A stretch of DNA of 31,677 bases from Allomyces arbusculus. Lineage: Eukaryota; Blastocladiomycota; Blastocladiomycetes; Blastocladiales; Blastocladiaceae. The position numbers and the translations under genes are program-made. The notes beneath the pieces were generated by a model that was given only the letters and a program-made list of their open reading frames with translations, was not told where the DNA came from and searched no databases. Position 1 is the stretch's first letter, and the number at the start of each line of letters is the position of its first letter. The stretch is taken from contig JADHYV010000128.1 in the NCBI GenBank assembly GCA_027604705.1, positions 1 through 31,677 of the forward strand, written 5' to 3'. Positions 1 to 12,005 of the stretch are shown here, in pieces.

Positions 1-610
1 GTCGCGACAAGAGCGCGATGCATCAAGGCCTTGAAGAAGCTGCTGCGCTCACGACGCTCTGCTCCGCTGCGCTGCGCTTGATCGCGTCAGCTTGGCGCTT
101 TCGCGGGGTTTGCTGTCGGCCGTGGACTGTGTCAGGGACCTGGCACTCATGCACGGAAAAACAAGGCGAGAAATGGGGGGACGAGCGATATGCTGGTGTG
201 TGGGAATCGATGACATGGCCGCGCTCAGCACACGCGCATGCGTTTCATTGTGCTCGATCAGCTGCGGATCAGCCGTGCTGGTTAGTGGGAACGTGCATGG
301 AAGCTGCGGAAGAAGACTGCGTGCTTCCACTCACCATCTCATGGAACACAATCCAGCGCTCTGGATCAAAATCGTTTTTTCCTGAACAGGCTCGAACTGG
401 GCCGCGACGGGTCTGAAATGGGCAATTCGACAATTCAGATGCAAAAACAATTTCCAATTTCAAGATCACAACGTCGCCCACAAGTTGAGACGAAGAACAT
501 TGATGTAAACAGAAATCTCAAGCGTAGAAATGATGGCAGCACTTTTTGATGTTGACAGCAGCAAAGCACGACCTGCACGCGACTGATCGGATTCTTGCCC
601 AAAACCCACC
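1..610. other. Left flank without a supported gene
   Basis: This stretch lies downstream of the minus-strand helicase gene, whose stop codon is at 611-613. Short open frames exist on both strands, but none shows a recognisable domain or the strongly GC-ending codon use of the neighbouring genes. Composition is more AT-rich from about 420 to 560, as expected for an intergenic or 3' untranslated region. The first 110 bases could hold the end of a plus-strand gene entering from the left, but nothing decides this. Confidence 0.5.
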
Positions 611-3600
611 TCACGTCGTGGCCACACCAAACTTGGTGCGGAGGTCCGCGACGACCTTGTTCAGCTTTTCCACCTTGTTGCTCAGCTCCTGCATCTGCCG
701 CGAAAGAACATCAACCGACTCCTTGACGCACATATGCACTAGCTCGCGCTCGTCGACTGCAACGTCGTCAAGTGCAGTCTGCAGCTCATCCTCGCTGGCC
801 TCATCGAGCCGGACCCTCTCGGTCAATGCTGTGGCCGCTGCGAGCAAGTGAAGCATTTCGAGCCGCACATCATGTACTAGGTGGCGGTACCGACGCACGG
901 CGCGCGGAACATACACCGAGAGCATGAGACCGCGGCCCAGATCTTTGCCCTCGCGCGCAGCCTGCAACTCTTCATACTCGACCTGCATCGCCGGCGTCAG
1001 CGCGTGCTTGCTATGCTCCGCCTGCAGGACCCGGAACCGACGCATGCGAACGACCCATGCCTTGACCGCCGTGTGCACGCGCTCGGGAAGACGAATCGCG
1101 TGCCGCTGCTGTTCCTTGCGCATGAGCGCCTCCAGACTCTCCACGCCAGACCCCGTATTGGCGACTGGGCCACGATCTTCGTCCAAGTCCATGCGCCGAA
1201 TCTCGACCTGTTTCACGGCTGCGGCTGCGGCGCCTGTTTCGCCATGGCCATAAATGTTGACGTGCCAGACGTTGCGGCTCGGGTACTGCACAATCAGCCG
1301 CTGCGCCAACATGCTCAGGTGCGGGTTGAGCCGGAAGCGGCCGGAGGTGCCCGGCTCCATGTTGACGCACACAAAGAGACTCTCGCCAGCGTTCGCGACC
1401 TGCGCCAAGTGCACGTTGAATTGGTTCTGCGACAGGGCCCACCGGTCCACCACGATCGCACCATGCGTCATGGTCGGCGCGAGATGACCGTCTTCATTGA
1501 GCAGCAGACCGCGCTCGACCAAGGCGTGAAGGCTGCGCTGTTGCGTCCCAAAGTTGATGTGGAACAGGAGCTGCAAGACCGCGAGCCGCGTGAGGAATTG
1601 GTTCATGCTAAACCGGTCCGTGAGCTGCGACTCAGCCAGACGCCAAACGGTGTGGTCCTTGGCCAAAATCTTGCCAAGCAGCTGCGCCATCGTGACGCAC
1701 ATGTCGAAACACGAGACGGGGATTTGGCGACGACGCGGATAGGCAAACAGCGCCAAGTGCGCGCTGAACAGCGCCGGATCAATTGTGTCGAGTAGCGTCA
1801 TAAGACGTTCCGTGAGCACGACCGAGTCGAAGCGCATGGTGAGCGCGAGGAGAAGCGTCACGGTGCGCTCGAGGTGGAACAACAAGTCGAGCACGTCGAC
1901 GGTCTTGTGCAGCTTTTTCATGTTCAGTACCTGGCTGAAGCAATCAAAGAGCGCGCGACACCCGTCGTAGAGATGCCAATGCCGAGAGCCATCCCGCATA
2001 TCGTAGGGCAAGTGGATGCGCGTCAACCCCTCGTGCAGTCGGCACAAGAATGCAGGCTGGTCGGGCGGACCGGGAAATTCGCCGTGGTACGAGCCCATCA
2101 GGCACAGCGCGCGCACAACATTGCCGGCCGCGAAATTGCCGCCGCTCGAAAAATCAAGGAGGCCACGATACGCGACCTGCACCTCGTTACTCTTGCGAAT
2201 CTGCGCGAGCTCGACCGCGTTGATGCCCGAGATCGATGCGGGAAAAAGCGACCGGAACCAGCCGATTGGCGGAGAGGGCAGAGACTGGTCGCCCGTGCGC
2301 GATCGGATGTCCAGCATCAAATCGAACGCGGCCAGCTGCAGGTAAAAACGGTCAAGCGCGGCCTGGTGCCGAGCGTCGCGTGTGGAGAGCTTGGCGCCCG
2401 CGTGCTCCATGCGCCGAAGAATCTTGCCCAAGAATTCGACCAGGATATGGGCAGTGTTGCTAAGCCGCTCCGTGAGGACTTGCGACAAACGGGCGCGAAG
2501 TGTTTGCGACTTGACCATGACGAGATCGCCCTTGGTATTGCCCTTGGATTCGGCTCGAACAGCGTCTTTTGCATCACCCTTCCCATCTCCTTTCGTATCC
2601 CCCTCGCCGCTTTTCAAGTCGCCCGGGCCGTAAGCATCGCCCATGTCATCAGCTTGAGCGGTCGTTTCTCCCTCAGCCTGGCCGGCGCGCTCACCCTTCG
2701 CCTCGACACGACCGGAGCGCCTCGGCGCACGGCGCTTGTTGTCCTTAGTGCCAACTTGAAGAGCGTCCCTCGCTTCGGCCATATCAGCGACGTTGAAGTC
2801 GCTCTTGACATCGACGCGAGCGGGGCCCTTCGCGTCGTCCTTGCCCGAGTCGCCATTACCGCCGCCCTTGGCGTCGACATGAGCAAAGTCCTTTCGATCG
2901 CCCTTGGCCGCGACCTTGGTGACACCCGACTCAATTTGCAGCGCCTCGAGCACGACATGTGCAACGAGAACATGGCTGTGCGGCACCGAAATATCCTTTG
3001 CGTACGCGAGCAGGTCCGGAAGGATTCCTTGGCGCGAGTCGAGATGCGCGAGGTCCGACAGAAGCTGCAAGTAAACGTTCATGGCGGCCTTGGTGCACAT
3101 GAGCAGCTTCTGGACGAGATCGACGGTCCACCCGTCAAAACCCTTGTCGTTGATGAGCGTGCCACTATGCCGGTGGAGCGTGCGCGCGCGAAGCAGGGCC
3201 ATGACCGGCTTGATGGTTGCGGCGTCGCAGTCGCTGCACGGAATCTCACCGAGTTTTTCAAGCAAGACGTGCGGTAACTTTGCGTGCTCTCCAACGGCAC
3301 CGAGCATCGCGATAATGCTGCCGCCAAGGTTGACGCCACACCTGGCCATTTCGTCCATGGCCGCCTTGGCGAGCAGCGGCCAGTCGTCGAAATTGCCAAT
3401 CGCCAGGGCAAGCAGGTGCGGCACGACAAGAACACGCGCACACCGCGCGGCCTTGACCTGGTCCCCACTTTTGCCCCATTGCCGCGCAGCCTCGGCCCAC
3501 TCGTACATGCGCTCGTAGATGGGCGCGTTGAGCTCAAACTTCTTCTCCTGCACGTTGAGCAGCAGCAGCAGACTCATGCGGTATCGTTTGAAGAGCCGCT

Positions 3601-6600
3601 GCTTGGTCGCGCTGTCCAGAAACTTGGCAAACCGCTGCACGTTTTCGTCGATCGCGTTCTTCTTGAGCGACCGGATCGTGGCGACGCGCGCACACTTTTC
3701 CAGGACAGCGGACGTTACCGTGCCAACCGTGCCGGATGACACGTCCACAATCGTTGCGTGTACGAAATCGAGATCGCCCGTGTTCCACGCTGCTTCGAGC
3801 GCGTCGTCGAGCGCGCCCTTCTTGATAAACATGGCCGTCGCGTCGCGGTACCGCTTACCACGCATGTAAGCCTCTGCGGCCTTGCCAAACATGCCGAGGT
3901 CGACAAACTTGGCAGCCGCTGTCGCGTACATGGCCGCCGCCTTTTGCGGCCCACCGTGCCGCGCGCCTTCTTGCTTTTCCGCGTCTTCGAACGCCATGTG
4001 CGCCGCGCACAACGCCATCTTGGCCGTGTTGCCCGCGCGCTTGAAGAACGTGTGCGCGAGGTGGTACTGCATCGAGTCGAGCAGCTTGAGCCCTTGCTGC
4101 TCCCACAAGACCGGGTCCGATTCACGCGTGAACGTCAAGATCGAGTCAATGAGAGAGTGGCGCCGGACAAGCGTCTCGTCCGCCAGCATGTTGAGCAGCG
4201 TGTTGCCCTCGCCACGCTCCTCGTAGATCCAAAGCCCTTCCTTGGCGCGCGTCACGGCAACGTAGAGGAGCTTGAGCTCGTGCGCGAGCGTCGCATGCTC
4301 CATTGGGTCAATGTGTTGGCCCTTGGCGAGCAGCTTCCACTTTTTGAAAGGCGACGCTGAGACGAAGTTGAACAGGAGCACGTCATTGAATTCGAGCCCC
4401 TTGGCCTCGAAAATGGTCAGTACTTGACCGTCTTCGAGCTCGTGCCGCCGCATCATTTGCAGGACGCACTCCTTTTCGCTGTCATCTCGGACCAAGATGG
4501 CCTGCGACGCGCCAAGACTGCACCGCCGCGACGACGTGCCAAAAACTTGGCGGATGAATGCGTCCTCGTCGCCGTGGAACAGGAACGGCAGCGGGCCATC
4601 GTTGAGCGCCTTTTCGGGCTCGAGTTGGTCAATCGACTGTGGGAAATACTGGACGAGCAGCTCGACAAGTCGCGCGGCCAGTTGCAGCACGCCGACGTGC
4701 GTACGGAAGTTCTGCGTAAGCGTGTGCAGCGGCGGGACCTTGGCATTGCGGTACGACGACTCTTGGATCCGGTTCAGAAACTCGGTGTAAGACGTGGCCT
4801 TCATGTCCTGGAACCGAAACGCCGAGCACGTAATCGTCTGCGCCGTGTCGCCCGCAAACAAGAACCCGTCCGGATTCGCGCAAATCAGACTGAGCAGCGC
4901 GATTTGCGCCATGGAAAGATCCTGTGCCTCGTCGACATAGACATACTCGATATCGCGCGGCACCTCGGACCCGCGCACGTAAATGTGCCGCACCACATCG
5001 GCCATGTCCCACTCGTGCCGCACGCGCTTCTTGCGCACGTACCAAACGTAGCCGTCGTAGATGGTCGCGCGGTCCGAGTTGGACAGCGTCGACGCGCGCC
5101 GTGTGGCCAAGCCAATGTACCCCTCTTTGGTGAGCACGCCGTTTGGCGACTGCAGTGCCTCGAGCGACCCGCAAATGACGCCTTGAATCTGCGTCCACAG
5201 GAACGCCGGGTCAAACGCGCGCACCGGCTTGGGCAGCAGCGGGTAGTAGGCGCGCTCGAACCGACCAAAATCGACGGCCTTGTCCTTGCGATGCAGGCCG
5301 ATTGGATGGTCGGAATCAAGGTCGCCGTCACGATTCCACTCGTCCTGGAGCTCGTCGACGTCATCGTCATCGTTCTTCACCGCGCCAGTGCCTCGAGCAC
5401 CATCGTCTTGATCGTCGTCCACAATGGCCGAGAATACTCGCTCATGCTGGAAAAACGGCTGCGCCAAACGCGAATCGAGCCAGTCGACGACGCCGCCCCA
5501 TGACGAGATGCGTGGTGCGCTCTTCTTGGCCATTTCATCGTCGACTTCCGGCAGCAGCTTGCTGTACTTTTCGTACTGCGTCTGCAAGTTGGCCGCGAGC
5601 GTCGGCGACAACGTGAGCAGCAGCTGCGTGAGCGGCTCGTCGGCCGACCCGCGCTTGCGATAGACGTGCTCGCGCTGCCACAGCTTGAGCAGCATGACCG
5701 TCGTCTTGCCCGTGCCGCTGCGCCCGATACAGAACATGCTGCTCTCCTGACGCACGAGCTCCTTTTCCTGCGGCGTCAAGTCGCACAGAAGATCAAACTC
5801 GTGCAGCGCCTTGACCGACTCGGCGGCAAACTTTTCCCAGAGCGCGTGGTTGAGCTGATACGACTTGATGAGCTCGAGCTGGCTTGCCGACGTGTTCTCG
5901 GTGTGATCCACCTTGGTGCAGGTGCTGCGCCGCAGCGTGCGCATAAACTCGAACCCGCCCGGCACCGTCATGGGTAAGTAAACGTCGGCATTTCCTGGTG
6001 AGCGCCCGACCTTGCGGCATACGGCAATGTACTTGTCAGAGTGACTTCCGAGCGCGCTGCGCGCTTGCTGGACGCCCTGCGCGATGCCCGAGCGCGGCCC
6101 GAGCCACCAAAACTTGATGATCTGCTTGACGTTGTCCTTGGCGCCGCGCAGCGCCAGACTCCAAACAAACGCGTACTTGCCAGCCTCGCCCGTGACGAGC
6201 ATGTCGCCGAGGTTGCTGGACGCGTGCTTGTCGGCAAACCGCTCGCCAAACTTGCCCTCGAGCACGCGTACCATTTTGCGAATCACGGCCGCGCGGTCGT
6301 CGGTCGCCATGCGCCGCATCGTCTCGACCATTTGGTGCGACCACGACGACTCCCAGAGCGTGCCGCCAAAGTCGAGCAAGCGCGACTGGCCACGCGATTT
6401 CGTGGCCGCCGATGCGGCAGGAGCGGAACGACGCGCAGACGGCCGGGCAACTGAAGTTCCAGTCACAGTCTCGATCAATTTTTCGACCTTGGCCGCCACC
6501 ATCACGCTCTTTACTTCGTGGTAGAATGGCAGCTGCGACGCGTTGAGCACGCACCCGCGCGCACGCGCGTCCAGAATGAGCTTTTGCCACACTTCGTCGC

Positions 6601-9404
6601 GCTTGAGCAGCGTCTTGACGTGCCCGATCATCCAACACGAGTACTTCGCGCGCGTGATGGCCACATTGAGCCGCCGCGGATCACCGAGAAACCCAATATT
6701 GCCCTTGCTGTTGGACCGCACGCAAGAGAAAATGATAATATCGCGCTCCTGGCCCTGGAACCCGTCAATCGAGTTGATGCTGACCACAAGCTTGCCCTTG
6801 ATCACGAGCATGTTGTGCCGCCCATTCGTTTCGACGATGCGCGTGCCCGGCACCCTGGCAAGCACCGTCTGCAACAGCTTGCACTGGTCGACATACGGCG
6901 CAATGACGCCGACCTCGACGCGCACGCCGTCCGGCAACGTCGCCGCGACAGAAACGAGCATCTTTTTGATGTACTCGGCCTCGATCGGGTTCGAGTACGA
7001 CAGCGACACGGGGCCGAGCGACTCGGCGCCCTCCACGTCAATGAACAAGTACGGCGCGAGATGCTCGCCCATACCGTGCCACGGCCGGTCAAACCGGTCG
7101 AATTTAGTGTAGTCGACGTGGTCCTTGAGCATTCCAGCGTAGAATTGCTGCCGCGGGAACGCGGAAATGCGCGGGTGCATGCGATACTGCGTGTCGAGGA
7201 ACACAGTCGGGTACCCGATCGCCTTAAGCCGCTCCAGCGTCGACCGGTCGTACTTGCCGTGCTTGGCCACGTCCGAGGTCACGACCGAGGGCAGCTGCCG
7301 GTCGTCGCCGACGAGCACCAGCCGCCGCAGTTTCGGGAGCTGCAGGAGCAAGGACGTCTCGGCCTCGACGAGCTGCGCAGCCTCGTCAATAATCACGGTC
7401 TGAATGGTGCCCTTGATGCGTACCGACGACGAGACGGTCGAGAACCAGACCTTCGTGTGTTGGCTCATTTCCTGGTCGGACATGCCACACAGCACAATGA
7501 TCGAGTGCAGCGCGTTGTGAATGCGCCCGAGCCGGTCCTCGATGCGCTTCTTGGTCGCCAAGAACTGGGATACGGCCGGGTTATAGGATCGCACCAGCGT
7601 GCGTTGATCAAACGAGCTCGAGATCGACAAGATGTACTGCGTCGATACGGACCGGACGGCCGTCGCCTTGTCCACCAGGTCCTTGAGCCGCGTGTAGACG
7701 CGTGCCACGAAATCGGCGGCCTCGTCCACCTGCTTTTTCAGCAGTAGCGCCGTCGGGATCGCGTGCTCGACGGCCACAACCCCCGCGTAGATCTTGCCCC
7801 ATTCGGCGACCCAGCCGTTGAGCATGTCGAGGTAATAGTCCCACATGGCATCAGTCTCGCGCATGCCAACGGGCACAGCGTTCTTGCCCTTGGCCCCTTG
7901 CTCGGCAACGTGATCGGTCCATTTGCGGTCAAACCCGTGCAGCAGCATATTCGTCGCCGTGTAGGCCGCGTCAATTGCGACGCGCAGCGTGCGCAAACGG
8001 TGCATGCGGTCCTCGACAAAAATGAGTCGCAGGTCGTTGTCGAGCCCGAGTCGCGCCGCGTTGCCGACAAGTGCCATATCGCCGAGGCGGAACGGCACGT
8101 CGCCGCCCATGTCTTCCCGCGCGCGCAATGTAAACTGGATGAGCCGCTTAGCCGTCTCGGTCGCAGCCATGTTGGTCGGACCCGTGACGAGGCACCGCTC
8201 GCCTTGGTCGAGTAGCTGCACGAGTATGCCGAGAATCGTACTGGTCTTGCCTACCAAGGTGGATCACCGGTTGAATCAGTCCACGGCTAATCATCATCGC
8301 AAAATGAACCAAAGCGAAGCGTACCCGTGCCAGGCGGACCCTCCACGACAAACACTTTTTGCTGGGACGCCGACACCACATTCGAAATGGCGTGCATTTG
8401 TGTCGCGTTGAGATTCAAGCTGTTGAGGAGCGGGTGCTGTCCGTACATGCCCGCGGACAGCGCAAATGCCTGGAGCTCGCGCTCAATTGCCGTCAAGTCG
8501 CGCGGTGGATCGAGCACGGCGCGCAGCAGCGGCTTGTCGTACACGGTATTCAACTGGGAGAGTTTCTGGAGCGCACTGTGCGTGCGGCATGTGCCTGTAA
8601 TTTGGTCGAGCACAAGCAGGTACAGATCCGAGTCGCCGCCAAGTTGCTCCACAGACCCGGAACGGGCTTGGAATGCGACGCGAACGCGTAGATTGGGTCT
8701 TGTCGCGGCCCACGCGTCCAGGTCAGGCGTTGACGTCAAGTAGGCGATCGCGTACGCGCCCTCGTGCATCACTTGGTCGAGCTGCGGGTGCCGCCCAATC
8801 ATGGCGAGCGTGCCCGGCGTGAGCAGGTCGCGGTCGACGCGTGGATCAATGACTTCGACCTCGGTCGAGTAGACCACCTTGGTCGAGCGGTAATCGAGCT
8901 GCGTGCTGCGCATCGCGGTCTTGCCAAGAAAATACGCGGGCGGGCCCGCGCCCTGGACGTGCTGCTCAATGCGGGCGGCCATGGCATGGCGAAACTCTTC
9001 GAGGAACAGCGGGAGCAGCAGATGCGCGTACTCAGCGGGCGAGATGAACCGGTCGGGCAAATGTGCTAGGGGGCCGCGACGCGGGAGGCAGCGGTCAGAC
9101 TTATCAATACTCACGTTTTGATGAGCTACTCTCGTTGAAATCGTCCATCCAACATACGCAGCGCGTTCCCTTGGTGGTCGACCAAACGTAGATTGTCGTG
9201 CGGCGCCACTAGAAACGCGTCAAGCGAGTCGAGTAACAGAAGCTCGTCGGCGAGCTTGTCCGCGCGCTCGAGTCGGGACATCAGGTCATTTGGCAGGTGG
9301 CCAACGTTGCTGCCATGATGGTCGAGCAGTGTCTTCTGGTCGGCTGTGCTCAGGATATGATCGCCGACTGTGGCACGGGCCGTGCCGAGTCTGGCGCCGA
9401 TCAT
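611..9404 (-). CDS. Dual SF1 helicase: UPF1/SEN1-like plus UvrD/TRANK1-like fusion
   Basis: Predicted protein of 2,875 residues. Exons on the minus strand are 9404-9158, 9065-8325 and 8250-611; introns are 92 nt (GTATGT...CTAG) and 74 nt (GTACGC...GTAG). Splicing rebuilds the first Walker A motif, GPPGTGKT, at residues 325-332. Engine 1 is UPF1-like: Q-motif LNATQ before Walker A, DEAAQ near 618, GDDRQL near 645, QYRMHP near 683, and VAITRAK near 858. Engine 2 is UvrD-like as in TRANK1: GRSGTGKT near 1170, DEAQD near 1435, QNFRTH, and VAVTRAK near 1659. After that come TPR-like helical repeats (about 1710-1930), a Lys-Gly-Asp-rich tract (about 2105-2238) and a C-terminal coiled coil. Both engines keep their ATPase motifs, so unwinding or remodelling of RNA or DNA is likely; the substrate is unknown. 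The start ATG at 9404 has A at -3. An upstream exon cannot be excluded. Confidence 0.85.
2526..2925 (-). repeat. Degenerate Lys-Gly-Asp/Asp-Ala-Lys coding repeat in the helicase gene
   Basis: About 133 codons of the large helicase gene encode an irregular repeat built from KGD, DAKG and VDVK-like words, rich in Lys, Gly, Asp and Ala and lacking hydrophobic residues. It is probably a disordered, highly charged linker between the helical repeat region and the C-terminal domain. The related decayed copy at 9930-11075 passes directly from the sequence before this tract to the sequence after it, so the tract was either gained in the intact gene or lost in the copy. Confidence 0.7.
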
Positions 9405-9929
9405 GGTCGCGTCAAGTTGTTGGGTTCGGCGGTGGTGGGGGTGGCCGTCACTTCTTGTTCGTGGCCGCGAAAGACGCGAGAATCAGCGCCGGTACTCTGA
9501 TGAGAGAGAGTGGAGCTTGTAAGTGCTGCGCGAGGAAGAGGGTCGGCGTCGAGTTGGTGGTCGCGATCACGCTCAACAGAAAGCACTGCGAAAAAGGTGC
9601 TCGGACAACTTGCGGACAAGATGGAAAAGTGTCAGTTTTGAGCAAGTGGCCGCGGTGTCGTTGAAAAGTGGTACCTACATACCGTTCACTTCGCGAGAGC
9701 AAATTTGAGGTGAATTCAGGCAACGGCATTTCGACCTATTTGTGGCAGCCAAATAAAAAGGACAAAGACTTCATAGCCGAGGTCGTGAAATACAACATGA
9801 TTGGTCGCATCAGCTCTGATCGAACACATCCCACTGCCAATTCAAGCTGGGGAAACACCGAATCGGATCCGTATCCGTGACGACCGCATCAGACTTCACC
9901 ACCCCGCTGGTCATGGCGTGCGTCGACTG
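9405..9929. promoter_or_regulatory. Upstream region of the dual helicase gene
   Basis: This region separates the helicase start codon from the decayed copy. It is more AT-rich from about 9670 to 9860. No convincing TATA box or conserved element was found. It should hold the promoter and 5' untranslated region of the helicase gene, which is inference from position only. Confidence 0.35.
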
Positions 9930-11075
9930 TTCGAGCACCGAAACTAATCCGAGTGCGCTGGGTCGTGGTCCTTGTCATGTCAACCTTGAAGTGCGTCACA
10001 AGCGCGATCAGGAGCGCTATCGTCTTCTCGAGAAGGAACAACAAGTTAAGCAGGTCCGTGTCGTTGACCGCTTTGCGCATACGTTTGACATGGCGGAAAA
10101 CCAGCCAGCCGAAATCTGGAGCGATTTCATGTCGGCCAGGGGCATGTGCAACTTGAGGCCCTCAGCCAAGTCAAATGCCGCAAGCTGCAAGTTCAAACGG
10201 TCGAGCGCATCCTTGCACACGTCTTAGCTCTTGCGCTGCGTTATGCCGATGCACTCCATGCACTAGACGAGCTTGTCCATGAGCTATTACAGTCGTTGAC
10301 CGTGCTGCGAATTTGGCCCGTCACGACCTCGGAGAGCTGCAGGCAGTGTCTTGGCATCGACGACGACCAGATCGACCTTCGTGACCGCTGACACGACACG
10401 CAGTACCTCGACAACCACAGAAGAAACGACGTCAAGACGACCATGCAGCGTGTCCTTTGGGAAAGCGGGCAGCTCGAGAAAACACTCTGGGACGAATCAA
10501 GCAGTGACAGGTCGGTGAGGAGCTGCAGAAACGCACGCAAGGCGGCTTTTCTACGCTTCAGCACCATCTTGGCAAGGTCAACCGTCAGATCTGCAAAGCT
10601 GGCGTCACGGACAAGGAAATTAACTTGACGAAGAAGAATTTGGAAGCGCAAAATGTCGAATGTCACTTTCAAGGCCAGGATCTTCAATCCGTGCAAGAGC
10701 GACAAACGCGCGAGCTTCCGCTCGACCGCGCTCAGGTCCAGTGGGACCTCAGCAAGGACACCAACCGCATCCTCGACCGGGCCGACCCACCAGACTTTGA
10801 CCGCTTGTTCGATCTCGTCCACGAGCGCGACTGTCCAGACGAACACGACATCGGTCGTCGCTATGCGCACATGCACTAAGTCAGCGAGTCGCGCAGACTG
10901 CTGTTTCGTGGCTAACCGCGCGCCGAAACGACCAGGGGCGCAAGAGCAGTGAGGGCAGCAGAGATGTCGAGGGCGGGAAGTTGGTGCAGCTTGGTGAAGG
11001 CATCGGGCGTCACGAGTATTAGCCAGGACGCGGCCGGGTCGGGGGTGAGCGTGCTCGCCGAAGCGAGTGAAGTCA
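9930..11075 (-). pseudogene. Decayed partial copy of the neighbouring dual helicase gene
   Basis: Conceptual translation of the minus strand, in several frames, matches parts of the helicase at 611-9404 in the same order. PLDLSAVERKLARLSL (about 10755-10700) resembles PRDLTAIERELQAFAL of helicase exon 2. LTVDLAKMVLK and AFLQLLTDLSLLDS (about 10590-10490) resemble WTVDLVQKLLM and VYLQLLSDLAHLDS. VVVEVLRVVSAVTKV (about 10425-10370) resembles HVVLEALQIESGVTKV. ALDRLNLQLAAFDL (about 10205-10160) resembles ALDRFYLQLAAFDL. DLLNLLFLLEKTIALLIAL (about 10060-10000) resembles DLLFHLERTVTLLLAL. Frame changes and in-frame stops (for example TAG and TAA between about 10275 and 10225) show it is not functional. 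Both helicase engines, the charged tract and about 90 residues after the GWF motif are missing. It is probably an old tandem duplicate that suffered large internal deletions. The part above about 10690 is less certain, and so is the 53-codon open frame starting at 11075. Confidence 0.7.
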
Positions 11076-11079
11076 TGGT

Positions 11080-12005
11080 GCTGACGGTCGAATTGCGGTT
11101 CGTGATGTTGACTGCGTGATGTTGGGCGGGGGGTGGGTTGGAGAATCGACGAAATGCAAGCAGACGCGCAAGAAAACCTCAACAAGTGCGATCACGTCAT
11201 GATGTTTGACAGTCCGGCCATGCTCTTAACAGATCTTCCAGTCACATTCAACTCTGTTCAGCAACAGGATGAGAGCATGCCAAAAATCATGGCTAACACT
11301 CAAACCAATCTCAGACGCAGCAAGCAGGAACAGTACATGGCATCGAAATCGCGCATGGCTTGCACAAGGGCGTGGAGTCCATTCAACAGAGCATTTTGCT
11401 GGCTTCACGATCAGGCTGGCCCTTATTGCTCCTCAGGCACCAGAATATCAGCAGGCACGTGATGGTGGCCGTAACTGCGGAGTTAAGCTCGGTGGTGGGG
11501 ACGCTCAACTGAATATGTAGTCGAGTACATGGTGACTTACGTTTACAGCTGGTCGGTAATATGGTGCATGAAGACGAACGGAAGAGTTGGGGCATGTCGC
11601 CACGACGAAGTCGATGAAGTCGACGAATACTAGGAGCATGAGCGACGGCCACACGGGCCTGCCGTGATCCAAATTGACCCCGCCCTCCCTTCCACGAACC
11701 AAACGTCCAACATACGCGGCATGCATTTCGCGCTCCACGACCGGGCGCTCCAAAATGGCCAGACATCCAGGCAGGCAAACAAACGCATCAAGATCACAAG
11801 GCGACAAAATCGCGCGCGGCCCGACCGCCTCGTTGGGGGACACGGCACCGCAGGCAAGAGAGAGGAGAGAGGAGAAGAGCATGGGTCAAACACTGCAAGT
11901 TAACGAAAACTAGAACACCAAATGAGAAAAAGGATCGAGAAAACAACGAAAGAGAACACGAAAAAAAAAGGCAACACTATAGATCATCGCTCTTGCGGAC
12001 CGGCA
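11080..12005. other. Gene-poor stretch between decayed helicase copy and membrane protein gene
   Basis: No recognisable gene. The best open frame is on the minus strand (11882-11505, 125 codons). It begins with a hydrophobic stretch that could pass for a signal peptide, but it has no known domain and no clear codon bias, so I do not call it. An A-rich segment at about 11925-11980 lies just downstream of the membrane protein gene's stop codon and is probably part of its 3' untranslated region. Confidence 0.4.

Noticed and set aside
1874-7747. Several plus-strand frames of 359-467 codons opposite the helicase (1874-3277, 4424-5503, 6518-7747)
   Set aside because: They are in frames that shadow the GC-ending codons of the helicase. 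Their translations are Arg/His/Val-rich with no motif, whereas the minus strand shows complete helicase motifs.
11470-11560. 5S rRNA-like word GGAGTTAAGCTCGGT
   Set aside because: The box A-like core fits weakly, but the upstream half of 5S rRNA is absent and the downstream similarity is slight.
11505-11882. 125-codon minus-strand frame with a signal-peptide-like start
   Set aside because: No family match, no clear codon bias, no splice or homology support, and it sits in a region that otherwise looks non-coding.
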